A DNA stretch of 64,000 nucleotides. It comes from Pseudomonas sp. MWU15-20650 (lineage in GTDB: Bacteria; Pseudomonadota; Gammaproteobacteria; Pseudomonadales; Pseudomonadaceae). The stretch spans positions 62,001-126,000 of the forward strand of contig NZ_JALJFG010000012.1 in NCBI RefSeq assembly GCF_023242475.1, written 5' to 3'. Both the position numbers and the translations under genes were made by a program. The notes below the pieces were generated by a model. The model made no database searches. It was given only the letters and a program-made list of their open reading frames with translations, and was not told the DNA's origin. Numbering within the stretch: the first letter of the stretch is position 1; each line of letters begins with the position of its first letter. Shown here in pieces: positions 34,600-44,342 of the stretch.

Positions 34600-35349
34600 A
34601 TGTTTTATCGTCACTCATTGTCCTTTTGCATGGGTCTGCTGGGCCTGTTGGTGGTCAACCAGGCCACCGCCGGTATCTCCTTGAGCAGCACGCGCCTGGT
34701 ATTCGATGGCAAGCACAAGGAAGCCGGTATCACCGTGCGTAACAGTGGTGCAGACGTGCTGATCCAATCCTGGGTCGACACCGACAACAGCAGTGCCACC
34801 TCTGTACCATTTGCCGTCACCCCACCACTGGCGCGGATCAGCGGCGACGAGCAGCAACTGTTGCGGGTGATCTACGAAGGCACGGGCATGCCGAGCGACC
34901 GCGAGTCGGTGGTGTGGCTCAATGTGCAGGAAATTCCCCAGGCCGCCAAAACCCAGAACACCTTGCAGCTCGCCGTGCGCCAACGCATCAAGGTGTTCTT
35001 CCGGCCCGCCGGGCTGAAAGCCGACGCCTACCTGGCGCCGGCCGCGTTGAAGTGGCACCTGGCTGACCGTGCCGGTAAAAGCGTGCTGGTGGTGCATAAC
35101 CCTGGCCTGTATCACGTGTCGATTGCCGAAATCACCCTGCAATCCGGCGCACTCAGCGAGCAGCCGTTCGACTCGATGATGATTGCGCCTGGCGAACAAA
35201 AAGAGTTCAGCCTGAAACACTTCACAGCGGCCCACGCACCGAGTTTGTTATTTCGCAGCATTAACGACTATGGCGCGCAAGATCGCTATAGCGCGCAACT
35301 TTCCAACTCGGCCGACGTGCAGGCCAGTGTCATTAAAGATTCTCCTTAA
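34600..35349 (+). CDS. Periplasmic fimbrial chaperone (PapD family)
   Basis: 249 residues from ATG at 34600 (MFYRHSLSFCMGLLGLLVVNQATAG), which starts the signal peptide; an upstream in-frame ATG at 34561 lies inside the hairpin and would put hydrophilic residues before it. Two Ig-like domains show family features: GISLSSTRLVFDGKHKEAGITVRN at the start, RISGDEQQLLRVIYEG, ESVVWLNVQEIP, and the F1-G1 region LQLAVRQRIKVFFRP. It stabilises pilin subunits in the periplasm by donor strand complementation. Confidence 0.92.
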   Translation: MFYRHSLSFCMGLLGLLVVNQATAGISLSSTRLVFDGKHKEAGITVRNSGADVLIQSWVDTDNSSATSVPFAVTPPLARISGDEQQLLRVIYEGTGMPSDRESVVWLNVQEIPQAAKTQNTLQLAVRQRIKVFFRPAGLKADAYLAPAALKWHLADRAGKSVLVVHNPGLYHVSIAEITLQSGALSEQPFDSMMIAPGEQKEFSLKHFTAAHAPSLLFRSINDYGAQDRYSAQLSNSADVQASVIKDSP

Positions 35350-35434
35350 TACGCCCGCTTATTCAGCGGTCGCACTGTCACTGTATTTATCTTCGCTCCG
35401 TTAGTTCGTATCGGAGGTGATATAGGGTTCCTGC

Positions 35435-37915
35435 ATGTTTGTATTCAAGTACGATGGGTTGGCACCGCTGTCGGTTGCCCTGATCTTCAGCACCGCATGT
35501 CTGGCCGAAGGCGAAGAACAGTTCAACACATCATTTCTACAAGGCGCAGCGTCTTCCATCGACCTGCAATCACTGCTCGCCAGCAGCAGCGTGCTCCCCG
35601 GCAATTACCGGGTCGACCTGTATGGCAACGACACCCTGGTCGGCCGTCGCGATATCGACTTCCGCCAGAACCCCGGCACCGGCAAGATCGAAGCATGCCT
35701 GACCCTGGAGATGGTGCAGCAATTGGGGGTCGATATCGGCAAACTCCAAGCCATCGGCAAGCTGGCCGACGATGACCCGAATGCCTGCATCGACCTGCCC
35801 GCGTTGATCGAGCATGCCAGCGTGCGCTACGACGTGCCACGCCTGCGCCTGCTGGTGAGCGTGCCGCAAAGCGCCATGGAGCGTGGCCGACGTGGCTATG
35901 TCGATCCGGCCCTATGGGATGACGGCGTGCCTGCGGCATTTATCAACTATCAGCTGAGCAGCAGCCGTAACAGCAGCCAAGGTGAAACCACGCTATCCAA
36001 CAATATCGGCCTGCGCAACGGCATCAACCTGGGCGCGTGGCGGCTGCGCAACGAGTCGAACTTCAACAGCAGCACTGGCCGCCCCAGCACGTTCAAGAGC
36101 AACCGCAGCTACCTGCAACATGACGTGACCGCATGGAAGGGCCAGTTCAGTGCCGGGGATATTTTCTCGGATGCCGACCTGTTCGACAGCGTGCGCTATC
36201 GCGGCTTGAAACTGGCTTCGGACGACGGCATGCGCGCCGACAGCGAGCGCGGCTATGCGCCGATCATTCGCGGTATCGCCCAGTCCAGCGCGACCGTGGA
36301 GATTCGCCAGAACAACTACATCCTCTACACCGCCAACGTGCCGCCGGGCCCGTTCGAGATCAGTGACATCTACCCCAGCGGCTCCAATGGCGACCTGGAA
36401 GTGACGATCATCGAAGCCGATGGCCGCCGCCGAGTCACGCTGCAAGCATTTTCCAGCTTGCCGATCATGGTGCGCCAGGGCCAACTCAAATACAGCGTCT
36501 CGGCCGGCCAATACAACAGCAACAGCGATGACCAACAGTCACCGCAGTTTGTCAGCAGTACCTTGGCCTATGGCATCAGCAGCAACCTGTCGGGGATCGT
36601 CGGCGTGCAAGCCACGCAGGATTTCCAGGCGTTGTCGGTAGGTGCCGGTCGCAACACCGCCATCGGTGCGGTGTCGCTGGACTTGACCCACTCCGAGAGC
36701 CGTACCTTTGGCCAAATGGTCAAGGGCAACAGCCTGCGCGCGTTGTATGCCAAGACGTTTACCGGTACCGACACCAACTTCACCTTGGCAGCCTACCGCT
36801 ATTCGACCGAGGGCTATCGCACCCTCAGCGAGCACGTCGAAGAACTGAGCAATGACGGCCAGAAACGCACGGGTAACTCGAAAACCCGCACCGACCTGAC
36901 CGTCAACCAGAGCCTGGGCCGCAACCAGGAATACGGCAGTATCTACGTGAACGCCAGTGACCAGCGCTACTGGGGCCGTGGCGGTTCGCAAAGCCTGTCG
37001 GCGGGCTACAGCAACTACTGGGATGAGCTGAGTTATAACCTCGGGGCCACGTATTCCAAGGATGTCGGCAATCATGGGCCGTCGAACAATGACACCCTGG
37101 TCAACCTGTCGCTGTCCTTCCCGCTGGGCTCAAAACCTCGCGCGCCGCGGGCCTTTGTCTCCGCCAGTACGCAGAAAGCCAACGACACCACCCAAGTGGG
37201 CATCAACGGCTACCTGTCGGAAAACAGCGACACGTATTACTCGGTACAAGGCGGCAACAGCAGCAACGGCGGCAGCACCGGCTCGGCCAACCTCAGCACC
37301 CGTACCTCGGTGATGGACATCAGCGCCGGCTACAGCCAGGGACGCGGTTACGATTCACAAAACCTCAACCTGGCCGGTTCCGTGGTGGGCCATGGCGGTG
37401 GGCTCAACCTGGGGCAAACCGTGGGTGAGACCTTTGCGCTGGCGCAGGTGGAAGGGGTCGAGGGAGCAAAAATCGGCAGTTTCTCCGGTGCCAAGACCGG
37501 CAGCAACGGCTTTGCGGTGGTGCCCAACGCGCAACCCTATCGCGTCAACTGGATCAGCCTGGACACCCGTGACCTGGGCGCCGAGATCGAGATCGATAAC
37601 GCAACCCAGCAAGTGGTGCCGCGACGCGGTGCGGTGGTACTGGCGCGTTATGCCAGCAAGACCGGGCGGCGCGTGCAGTTCGCCTTGTTCGACGCCCAGC
37701 ACCAGCCCATCCCGTTCGGCGCCGCGCTCGAGGACAGTGCCGGTAAGCAGATTGCAATTGCCGACCCCAGCGGCAAGGCGCTGGCGTTGGTCGAAGCCGA
37801 CACTGGCAGCCTCGTCATCACCTGGAAAGACCAGCGGTGCGAGGCGCCTTATGCGTTGCCGCCGCGTAACAAGGCGTTGAACTATGAGCGGGTTGAGTTG
37901 AGTTGCCGTCCTTAG
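35435..37915 (+). CDS. Outer membrane fimbrial usher (FimD/PapC family)
   Basis: 826 residues. A signal peptide (to about residue 24, STACLAEG) precedes the N-terminal chaperone-binding domain (EQFNTSFLQG). The 24-strand barrel with plug follows (TVEIRQNNYILYTANVPPGPFEISDIYPSGSNGDLEVTIIEADGRR is the family signature), then two C-terminal domains with the disulphide pair ending RCEAPYALPPRN and VELSCRP. It exports and polymerises the pilus. The ATG at 35435 has AGGG at 7 bases; a stronger GGAGGTGAT lies further upstream. It is the last fimbrial gene: no adhesin or second chaperone follows before the convergent tamB. Confidence 0.93.
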   Translation: MFVFKYDGLAPLSVALIFSTACLAEGEEQFNTSFLQGAASSIDLQSLLASSSVLPGNYRVDLYGNDTLVGRRDIDFRQNPGTGKIEACLTLEMVQQLGVDIGKLQAIGKLADDDPNACIDLPALIEHASVRYDVPRLRLLVSVPQSAMERGRRGYVDPALWDDGVPAAFINYQLSSSRNSSQGETTLSNNIGLRNGINLGAWRLRNESNFNSSTGRPSTFKSNRSYLQHDVTAWKGQFSAGDIFSDADLFDSVRYRGLKLASDDGMRADSERGYAPIIRGIAQSSATVEIRQNNYILYTANVPPGPFEISDIYPSGSNGDLEVTIIEADGRRRVTLQAFSSLPIMVRQGQLKYSVSAGQYNSNSDDQQSPQFVSSTLAYGISSNLSGIVGVQATQDFQALSVGAGRNTAIGAVSLDLTHSESRTFGQMVKGNSLRALYAKTFTGTDTNFTLAAYRYSTEGYRTLSEHVEELSNDGQKRTGNSKTRTDLTVNQSLGRNQEYGSIYVNASDQRYWGRGGSQSLSAGYSNYWDELSYNLGATYSKDVGNHGPSNNDTLVNLSLSFPLGSKPRAPRAFVSASTQKANDTTQVGINGYLSENSDTYYSVQGGNSSNGGSTGSANLSTRTSVMDISAGYSQGRGYDSQNLNLAGSVVGHGGGLNLGQTVGETFALAQVEGVEGAKIGSFSGAKTGSNGFAVVPNAQPYRVNWISLDTRDLGAEIEIDNATQQVVPRRGAVVLARYASKTGRRVQFALFDAQHQPIPFGAALEDSAGKQIAIADPSGKALALVEADTGSLVITWKDQRCEAPYALPPRNKALNYERVELSCRP

Positions 37916-37927
37916 TTCGCCCGCCTT

Positions 37928-38025
37928 GTAGGAGCGAGCTTGCTCGCGAAAAACTCACGGGCGCCGCGTGCATTCAGGATGCACGCGTTATCGTTGACGT
38001 CTTTCGCGAGCAAGCTCGCTCCTAC
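37928..38025. repeat. Inverted repeat of the GTAGGAGCGAGCTTGCTCGCGAA type
   Basis: A third subtype of REP-like arms (GTAGGAGCGAG...) in inverted pair, with an internal GTGCAT-type inverted repeat (TGCATTCAGGATGCA). It sits between the convergent usher and tamB genes and ends in CATTTTTT, so it may also act as a terminator for the fimbrial cluster. Confidence 0.85.
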
Positions 38026-38045
38026 ATTTTTTGACCGGGCAAGGC

Positions 38046-41000
38046 TTAGAAATCGCGCTTGTAGAAGATATCCAGAGAACTGGCTACGCCCGTGGCCACT
38101 TCCAGGTACACCTTCTTGCTCAGCAGGTAGCGCAACGCAATGGTATTGGCCGGTTCGAACACTCCTACCCCGTAACGCAGGCTGAGCTTCTCGTTGATCT
38201 TGCCGCTGGCCACCACGGCGGTGCTGTTGCCCGAGCCTTGGGTGTCGAGGTCGAAATCCTGGATGCCGAGTTTATTGGCGATGTCCGAGGTCACGCCGGC
38301 GCTGCCCATCAGGCCCAGGCCCAGCGCGGCTTCGGCGAGCATATTGTTGTCTTCGCCGGTGTTGGTGCGCGAACGACCCAGCACCAGGTAAGACAGCGCA
38401 TCTTCCTGGGCCATGGCGGGCTCGGAAAAAATCTGCGTTGTCGGCTGTTCGGCACTGCCGCTCAAACGAATGCCGGCAGTGACTGTCCTGCTCGACTCGG
38501 TAACGATGCGCACGGCTTCGATATCCAGGAACGGTTGATCCAGCGGCCCGGCGAACAGCAGGCGTGCACGACGCACGTTGAGTCGCTGGCCGTAGGCGCG
38601 GTAGCGGCCATCGTTGAGCCACAGCTCGCCACGGGTGTCCATGTTGTCACCGATGTGCACATGGCCCTGCACCTTGGCAGTGAGGCCAAAGCCGGAGAAG
38701 TTAAGCTGGTCTTCACCCACCTCCACGTCGATATCCATGGCCATGGCCATCGGTGGCTTGCCCTCCTCGGTCTGGCTACCGACGATGATCGTGTCATCGG
38801 AGACCTTGACCGTCGAGGGCGGCAGCTCGCGCACGGTGATGTCACCGCGTGGAATATGCACTTTGCCGGCAATCGCCAATGTGTCGTGCTTGAGGCTGAT
38901 CTTCAGGTCAGGCGCCACTTCCAGCTTGGCATAAGGCTCTACCGTCACCGGCAGTTGCGAACCCTGCAGGCTGAGGTCGACCACCAGGGCGCCACCCCAG
39001 TCGATCTGACCCTTGAGGCTGCCCTGCCCCGCCTTCCCGCTGCGCCAGCCACCGTTGAGCTGCACACTTTCGCCGGCAATCTGCGCCTGTACGTTCAGGC
39101 CCTCGAGGCTGACGGGCAGTTCCGGCCCGGAGATTTCGCCGCCCACCAGGTTCACGCTGCCGTTGACCTGAGGCGCGAGCAAACCACCGGAGATCCGACC
39201 ATTACCATTGAGCTTGCCGTTGAGTTTTTCCACCATCGGCACAAACGGCCGTGCCACGGCGAGGTCGAGGCCGGTGAGGCTGAAGGTGCCCGTGATGGGC
39301 TTGTTTTTCGGCAGTGGGTTGATCTGTGCCTGCAACAGCAACTCACCGAGCTTGCCGCCGCGGAAGTTGAGCTGGGCATCGATGCGCTTGGGGTTGAGGG
39401 TGGTTTCCAGCTTCAGGGTGTCGTAGGGGAAATCCAGCCATTGGTCCTTGTCCTTGACGCGCAAGGTACCACCGCTGGCGTCCACCGCGACGATGCCTTT
39501 GGGGCCACTGGCGGGCAGGTCGAGCTGCACGTCAGCGTTGAGCTTGCCTTGCCAGGCGAAGTCTTTCGGCAAAAATGCCGCCAGGCTGTCGATCGGGAAT
39601 TGCTTGAGGTGGTAACGCAACTTCGGCTCGGGCATCAGGCGTTGGTCCTCGCCACACAGGCTGGCCGCACCCGAGACCCAACAGTGTGCGGCAAAGGTCA
39701 GCTTGCCGTCGGCCAGGCGCTCGATTTTTGCCGGAGCTTGCAGCTTCCAGTCCTGGCCACCGGCTTGCACGTCACCGCTGGCCAGGCGTCCGCGCCAGTT
39801 GCCTTTGTCGAGATTGCCGTCCAAGGCCAGTGCCAGCTTGACCAGAGGGCCGGCCAGGTCCAGCTGGACCTTCTGGCGCTTGATATCGCCCTGGGCGCTG
39901 GCGGTCAGGGTGCCGACCTGGGTGTCACCGGCTTGAATGCCGCTGCCCTTGAGGTCGAGCTTGGCGCTCTGGGCGTTGTCGAGGCTGGCATCGAGGCTGA
40001 GGGTTTGCAGGCGGTTGTCGGCGAACGCCAGTTGCTGGCCCTTGAGGTCGAGTTTGCCTTGCGGCGCCTTCAAGGTACCGGCCACGTCGAGCCGGCCATT
40101 GACCTGGCCGCGCAACTGCGGCCAGAGCTGGGCGAGACGCGCCAGCTTGATATCGATCTGCCCGGCCAGACGTTGTTGCAGGCTGCCACTGCCGTTGATG
40201 CGGTTATCGCCCAGGCGCAGATCCAGGTTGGCGAGGGTCCATTGCTCACCCGCACCTTCGGCCTTGGCCGCCAGTACGGCGGTTTGGCCGCGCAGGCGAC
40301 CCTTGAGGTCGAGGTCGGCATTGAGCTTGAGCTGTTCATTTTTGAACTCGCCTTGGCTGCGCAGCGGCCCGGCCAAGGTGCCCGGTAACTCGGCCACCCA
40401 GTACGCCGGGTTCAGCGCCGACAAATCCAGCGCGGTGTCCCAGGCGATGCCATCGGCGAATTTCAGGTTCAGGTGACCTTCGGCCTTGCCTTGGCCCGCG
40501 CTCAGTTTCAGCTCGGGCAGGAACACTTGCGTGAGGTCGCCACTGAACGGTGTGACCAGATTGAATTTGCCGGCCGGGCCGTCGAGGTCCGCCTTGAGGT
40601 TACCCAGGTAGTTGCCGTCTTTATACGAGATCTCGCCGTTGAAGGTACGCAAGGCCACTTGCGGTTCGTCGATCAAGGGGTAGAGGCGATGCCAGGGAAA
40701 ATCCAGCCAGTCGATTTTTGCGTCGGCGCTGAAGCCTTGCTGCCAGTCCAGATTGGCGCTGAGCTTGAGGCTTTGCTTGTCGCCGGCATTCAGCTCCAGA
40801 CCTGCAATCTGTGCGCCCTTGGCGTCGACCTTGCCCTGCAAGAGCAGATCCACCGGGCCTTTTTCCGCCGGCAGCACAGCCTTGCCCAACAGTTGATAAC
40901 CCTGCTTAAGGTCACCCTGGGCACTGAGGTCCAGTTGATTGAGTTGCAACGTGTCGGGTAGATCGGCGCTGGGCTTGAAACCATCAGCGGTGATGTGCAA

Positions 41001-41735
41001 CTGCGCGGGCAGGTTTTCTACCAGGGGTTGCAGCTCGCCGCTGAGCTTGGCCGGCAGGTAGCCGCTGGAGTCGGCGTCGAGCTTGAGGGTCTTGAGCAAG
41101 TCGCCGTCAACCTTGAGCGCGACGGTCCATGGCGCACCGCCTGGGGCATACGGCAGGCTCAGGTGGCCGGTGGCACTGAGCGGCCAGTCGCCGGTAGGTT
41201 GCAACAGGCCCGATAAATCCAGCACCAGGCCGTCGCGCTGCAAATGCACCGAATCGATCTGCATGCCAGCGCTCGTCCAGTGCGCAGCCAGTTGCAGGCT
41301 CTTGAGCGCTTCGCTGCCGTTAAACAACAGGCGGCCCACACGTACGTCACCCAACTGGATGGCAACGGGCAGTTTCAATGCCGGCAGTTGGATCGGCCCC
41401 TCGCTGCTCGCTTCGGCACTGGGGGGAAATTGCAGGCTGACTTGCTCCACATCCAGCTGATGGATGCACAAGGTCATGCGCAGCAGGCACGTCGGCGACC
41501 AATCGAACTGAGGGGTATTGAGCTCGACACGGCTGCCGTCCTGTTGCCACACCAGGTGATCGGCGCGCCACTGTCCGCCGAGCCGGCCCTGGAAGTTTTC
41601 CACGCTCAAGCCGGGCACTTGGCCCAAGGCCCAGCGGCTGCCCGCCTGGGTACCCAGCACCGACCACAACGCCAATACCACTAACGCGAGGACAGCAATG
41701 ACCACCAGCCCCGCTATTTTCAAACCACGTATCAC
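38046..41735 (-). CDS. tamB: Translocation and assembly module protein TamB
   Basis: 1229 residues. One N-terminal membrane helix (LKIAGLVVIAVLALVVLALWSVLG), then a long run of beta-strand repeats of the AsmA/YtfN type and the C-terminal DUF490 domain ending LSLRYGVGVFEPANTIALRYLLSKKVYLEVATGVASSLDIFYKRDF. It spans the periplasm from the inner membrane to TamA and is implicated in outer-membrane protein assembly and lipid transport. Its ATG overlaps the tamA stop by 4 bp. Confidence 0.94.
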   Translation of the reverse strand: MIRGLKIAGLVVIAVLALVVLALWSVLGTQAGSRWALGQVPGLSVENFQGRLGGQWRADHLVWQQDGSRVELNTPQFDWSPTCLLRMTLCIHQLDVEQVSLQFPPSAEASSEGPIQLPALKLPVAIQLGDVRVGRLLFNGSEALKSLQLAAHWTSAGMQIDSVHLQRDGLVLDLSGLLQPTGDWPLSATGHLSLPYAPGGAPWTVALKVDGDLLKTLKLDADSSGYLPAKLSGELQPLVENLPAQLHITADGFKPSADLPDTLQLNQLDLSAQGDLKQGYQLLGKAVLPAEKGPVDLLLQGKVDAKGAQIAGLELNAGDKQSLKLSANLDWQQGFSADAKIDWLDFPWHRLYPLIDEPQVALRTFNGEISYKDGNYLGNLKADLDGPAGKFNLVTPFSGDLTQVFLPELKLSAGQGKAEGHLNLKFADGIAWDTALDLSALNPAYWVAELPGTLAGPLRSQGEFKNEQLKLNADLDLKGRLRGQTAVLAAKAEGAGEQWTLANLDLRLGDNRINGSGSLQQRLAGQIDIKLARLAQLWPQLRGQVNGRLDVAGTLKAPQGKLDLKGQQLAFADNRLQTLSLDASLDNAQSAKLDLKGSGIQAGDTQVGTLTASAQGDIKRQKVQLDLAGPLVKLALALDGNLDKGNWRGRLASGDVQAGGQDWKLQAPAKIERLADGKLTFAAHCWVSGAASLCGEDQRLMPEPKLRYHLKQFPIDSLAAFLPKDFAWQGKLNADVQLDLPASGPKGIVAVDASGGTLRVKDKDQWLDFPYDTLKLETTLNPKRIDAQLNFRGGKLGELLLQAQINPLPKNKPITGTFSLTGLDLAVARPFVPMVEKLNGKLNGNGRISGGLLAPQVNGSVNLVGGEISGPELPVSLEGLNVQAQIAGESVQLNGGWRSGKAGQGSLKGQIDWGGALVVDLSLQGSQLPVTVEPYAKLEVAPDLKISLKHDTLAIAGKVHIPRGDITVRELPPSTVKVSDDTIIVGSQTEEGKPPMAMAMDIDVEVGEDQLNFSGFGLTAKVQGHVHIGDNMDTRGELWLNDGRYRAYGQRLNVRRARLLFAGPLDQPFLDIEAVRIVTESSRTVTAGIRLSGSAEQPTTQIFSEPAMAQEDALSYLVLGRSRTNTGEDNNMLAEAALGLGLMGSAGVTSDIANKLGIQDFDLDTQGSGNSTAVVASGKINEKLSLRYGVGVFEPANTIALRYLLSKKVYLEVATGVASSLDIFYKRDF

Positions 41736-43459
41736 AGCTCAGGCCCCATGGAAAAGTGCAATCGAATGCCGCCCGGATCTTCGAGGGCATGGGCCAGGTC
41801 GAGGCGGATCGGCCCCACCGGCGAGACCCAACGTACACCAACACCGACGCCGGTTTTCAGGCTGGGCATTTCCAGGGTGTTAAAAGAGTTGCCTTGGTCG
41901 ATAAAGGTCGCGATCCGCCACTTTTCAGCGATGGAATATTGATATTCGGCGCTCAAGGCCACCATGTAGCGGCCCCCGATGCGGTCGCCCTGGTCGTTTT
42001 CAGGCGACAGCGTCTGGTACTCGTAACCACGCACGCTCTGGTCACCACCGGCAAAGAAACGCAGCGACGGCGGCACCGACTTATAGCCGTTGGTGGCACT
42101 GCCGCCGAATTGCGCACGGCCAAGGAAACGGTGGTTGTCCCACAAGGTGGTCAGGCCCTTGATCGTGGCCGTGCCGTACAGCAGGTTGGTGTCGGAACCG
42201 AACCCCTCTTTGGCGACCTTGGTGTCGAACATCAGGCGGTAGCCATTGTGCGGGTCGATGCGATTGTCACTGCGCAGGTAGGAATAGCTGACCCCTGGCA
42301 TGACCAGGTTACTCAGGCCCGAGTCATTGCCCAGACGGTATTCTTCACGTTGGTATTTGAGCGAGATGACCCGCGTCCAGCCACTGGGCAACTTGCTGTG
42401 CCACTCGGGGCCGACGGTAAGCAATTTACTCAGGGTGTCGGTACCGGCCAGTTCTTCATTCTGGTAGCCGCCGGCGAAACGCAATTTATCGGTGAGCGGC
42501 GGGTCGAGCGGGATGTCATACCACAGGCCGACGTTCTGTCGTGGCGCCGACAGCTCGGCTTCCCAGCCGTAGCTATGGCCCTGGGGGTTGACCCAATGGC
42601 GCGTCCAGTTGGCTTTGCCGCGCGGGCCGACGTCGGTGGAATAACCGAGACCCAGGCCCATGGTGCGGGGCTTGCGGGTTTCCAACTGCACGGCAACCGG
42701 GATCACATCGTGGGTCGCGGCGGTGGGGCTGGCGTCTACCCGCACGCCTTCGAAGAAGCCACTGGCTTGCAGGTTCTGGTTGAGTTCGGCGATCAGCTCG
42801 GAGTCATAAGGCGTGCCACTTTTAAACGGCACCATGCGTTGCAACAGGTCTTCATCAAACGGTGTGTCGCCGGTAAAGCTGACCGTGCCCATGGTGTAGC
42901 GCGGGCCACTGTCGTAGATCAGTTCGATATCGGCCACGCCCGCTTGAGGGTCCACCGCCAGTTTCTGGCTGGTAAAACGCCCACTGAAAAAGCCGTAGCG
43001 CGAGGCCTGGTTCTGGATCAGACGCTTGGCGTCGTCGTAATGACCATGGTTGAGTACGGCGCCGGATTTGAGCTCGTCGCCGGCGGGCACGCGAAAGCCT
43101 TTGAGGCTGGCGGCCGGGCCGTCGACCCGAATGGTCACGTTGCGCAAATGCACCGGTTCGCCGGGGTCGATGGAGAGGGTCAGGCGCGGGTTCTTGCCGC
43201 CTTTCACATCGCTGGCGATTCGTGGCTGATAAAAACCCAGGGCCTGGGCCGCTTTGCGCGCCTGCTCCTCGGCGCCACGGCTGAACCGCAGCAAGGCTTC
43301 TTCATCACGATCGCCTACCCCGCCGATATAGCCTTCGATGTTGGCCTTCAGCGCGTCGTTTGAGGGGGTGATCCGCACGTCCAGTTCGCTTTGCGCGAAT
43401 GCGCCGCAGCTTGTGAACAGCAGAATCAAGCCGCTGGTGTATCTTCCTGGAAACTTCAT
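41732..43459 (-). CDS. tamA: Outer membrane assembly protein TamA (Omp85 family)
   Basis: 575 residues: signal peptide ending FTSCGAFAQ, three POTRA domains (about 25-265) and a 16-strand Omp85 barrel. The barrel has the lid-lock motif RFFAGGDQSVRGYEYQTLSP (VRGY) and the final strand GPIRLDLAHALEDPGGIRLHFSMGPEL. It pairs with TamB in the translocation and assembly module. It overlaps tamB by 4 bp, the conserved order. Confidence 0.95.
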   Translation of the reverse strand: MKFPGRYTSGLILLFTSCGAFAQSELDVRITPSNDALKANIEGYIGGVGDRDEEALLRFSRGAEEQARKAAQALGFYQPRIASDVKGGKNPRLTLSIDPGEPVHLRNVTIRVDGPAASLKGFRVPAGDELKSGAVLNHGHYDDAKRLIQNQASRYGFFSGRFTSQKLAVDPQAGVADIELIYDSGPRYTMGTVSFTGDTPFDEDLLQRMVPFKSGTPYDSELIAELNQNLQASGFFEGVRVDASPTAATHDVIPVAVQLETRKPRTMGLGLGYSTDVGPRGKANWTRHWVNPQGHSYGWEAELSAPRQNVGLWYDIPLDPPLTDKLRFAGGYQNEELAGTDTLSKLLTVGPEWHSKLPSGWTRVISLKYQREEYRLGNDSGLSNLVMPGVSYSYLRSDNRIDPHNGYRLMFDTKVAKEGFGSDTNLLYGTATIKGLTTLWDNHRFLGRAQFGGSATNGYKSVPPSLRFFAGGDQSVRGYEYQTLSPENDQGDRIGGRYMVALSAEYQYSIAEKWRIATFIDQGNSFNTLEMPSLKTGVGVGVRWVSPVGPIRLDLAHALEDPGGIRLHFSMGPEL

Positions 43460-43523
43460 AGGCGCGGATGCTACACGAGCTAGGGAGGCTCTTTGAACCC
43501 GGAATTGTCTGAATAATTCTGTC

Positions 43524-44174
43524 CTAAGCCGTTACAGCATGTAACGTCTGCGGGTTGGGGTGAAAAAACACATGCTCCAGGACCGGTCCTACGGCCACTT
43601 CGCCGATTTCCTCATAGCCTTGGCGCGTGTAGAAATCGAGGTAGCGGGAATTGCCGGTGTCGAGGACCACACCGGACGAATGCGGGTCTTCGGCGCACCA
43701 ATTGTGTACGGCTTCCAGCAATTGCTCGCCATAGTGCTTGCCCTGGAACTGTGGGTGTATGCCCAGCAGCGGCAGCACATGCACCGACTCGGTTGGCAGG
43801 CAAGCCAATACAGCCTGATGGTATTCCAGGTAACGCCGCGTACCGCGTACGCCGGTGCTCAGCCACATGCGGATTTGCCAGGCCCAGCTCTCGGTGATGC
43901 CCAGGCGTCGCTGCGGAGGGGCGATCAGGGCGATGCCGATCAAGCGGTCGTTGACGAACAGACCGATGGCAGGAAGTTTCTGGAAAAAATGCTGCTTGAC
44001 CAATTCGCGCACCGTGGCGCGTACCCGCTGTTCATAACCCGGCCGCTCGGCTTCGAAGATGTAGGCGAAGGTGGGCTCATGGCGATAGGCTTGGTAAAGC
44101 AGGGAACGGGCCTCGCGGGAATAGCCGCTATTGAGCAGACGGATTTCGGCAACGGCCGTCAAAGTGTCAGGCAT
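43524..44174 (-). CDS. GNAT-family N-acetyltransferase
   Basis: 216 residues from ATG at 44174 ([14 protein letters not shown]), preceded by AGGGAG; a GTG-started frame runs to 44198. The acetyl-CoA loop reads [28 protein letters not shown] (pattern Q-x-x-G-x-G/Y) and strand beta6 [24 protein letters not shown]. It is a cytosolic acyltransferase of unknown substrate, divergent from the exonuclease III gene. Confidence 0.85.
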   Translation of the reverse strand: MPDTLTAVAEIRLLNSGYSREARSLLYQAYRHEPTFAYIFEAERPGYEQRVRATVRELVKQHFFQKLPAIGLFVNDRLIGIALIAPPQRRLGITESWAWQIRMWLSTGVRGTRRYLEYHQAVLACLPTESVHVLPLLGIHPQFQGKHYGEQLLEAVHNWCAEDPHSSGVVLDTGNSRYLDFYTRQGYEEIGEVAVGPVLEHVFFHPNPQTLHAVTA

Positions 44175-44342
44175 ACAGTTAATCTCCCTGGGCGCCACTC
44201 AAAAGATGGCGTTCTTATGGGTACGAACCTACGCAGCACCAGTCGTTCCCAGACATTAGCAGCGCATCGGTCCTACCGCCATGCTGGCCCCCGTCCGACT
44301 TGTCGGCTAGCATCGCCCTTTTGCCAGACTGGACTGCCGACC

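Noticed and set aside
38031-40388. Open frame of 785 codons opposite tamB
   Set aside because: Antisense to the well-supported tamB gene. The composition has no recognisable domain and there is no ribosome-binding site.
41756-43363. Open frame of 535 codons opposite tamA
   Set aside because: Antisense shadow of the Omp85-family gene, with no domain features.
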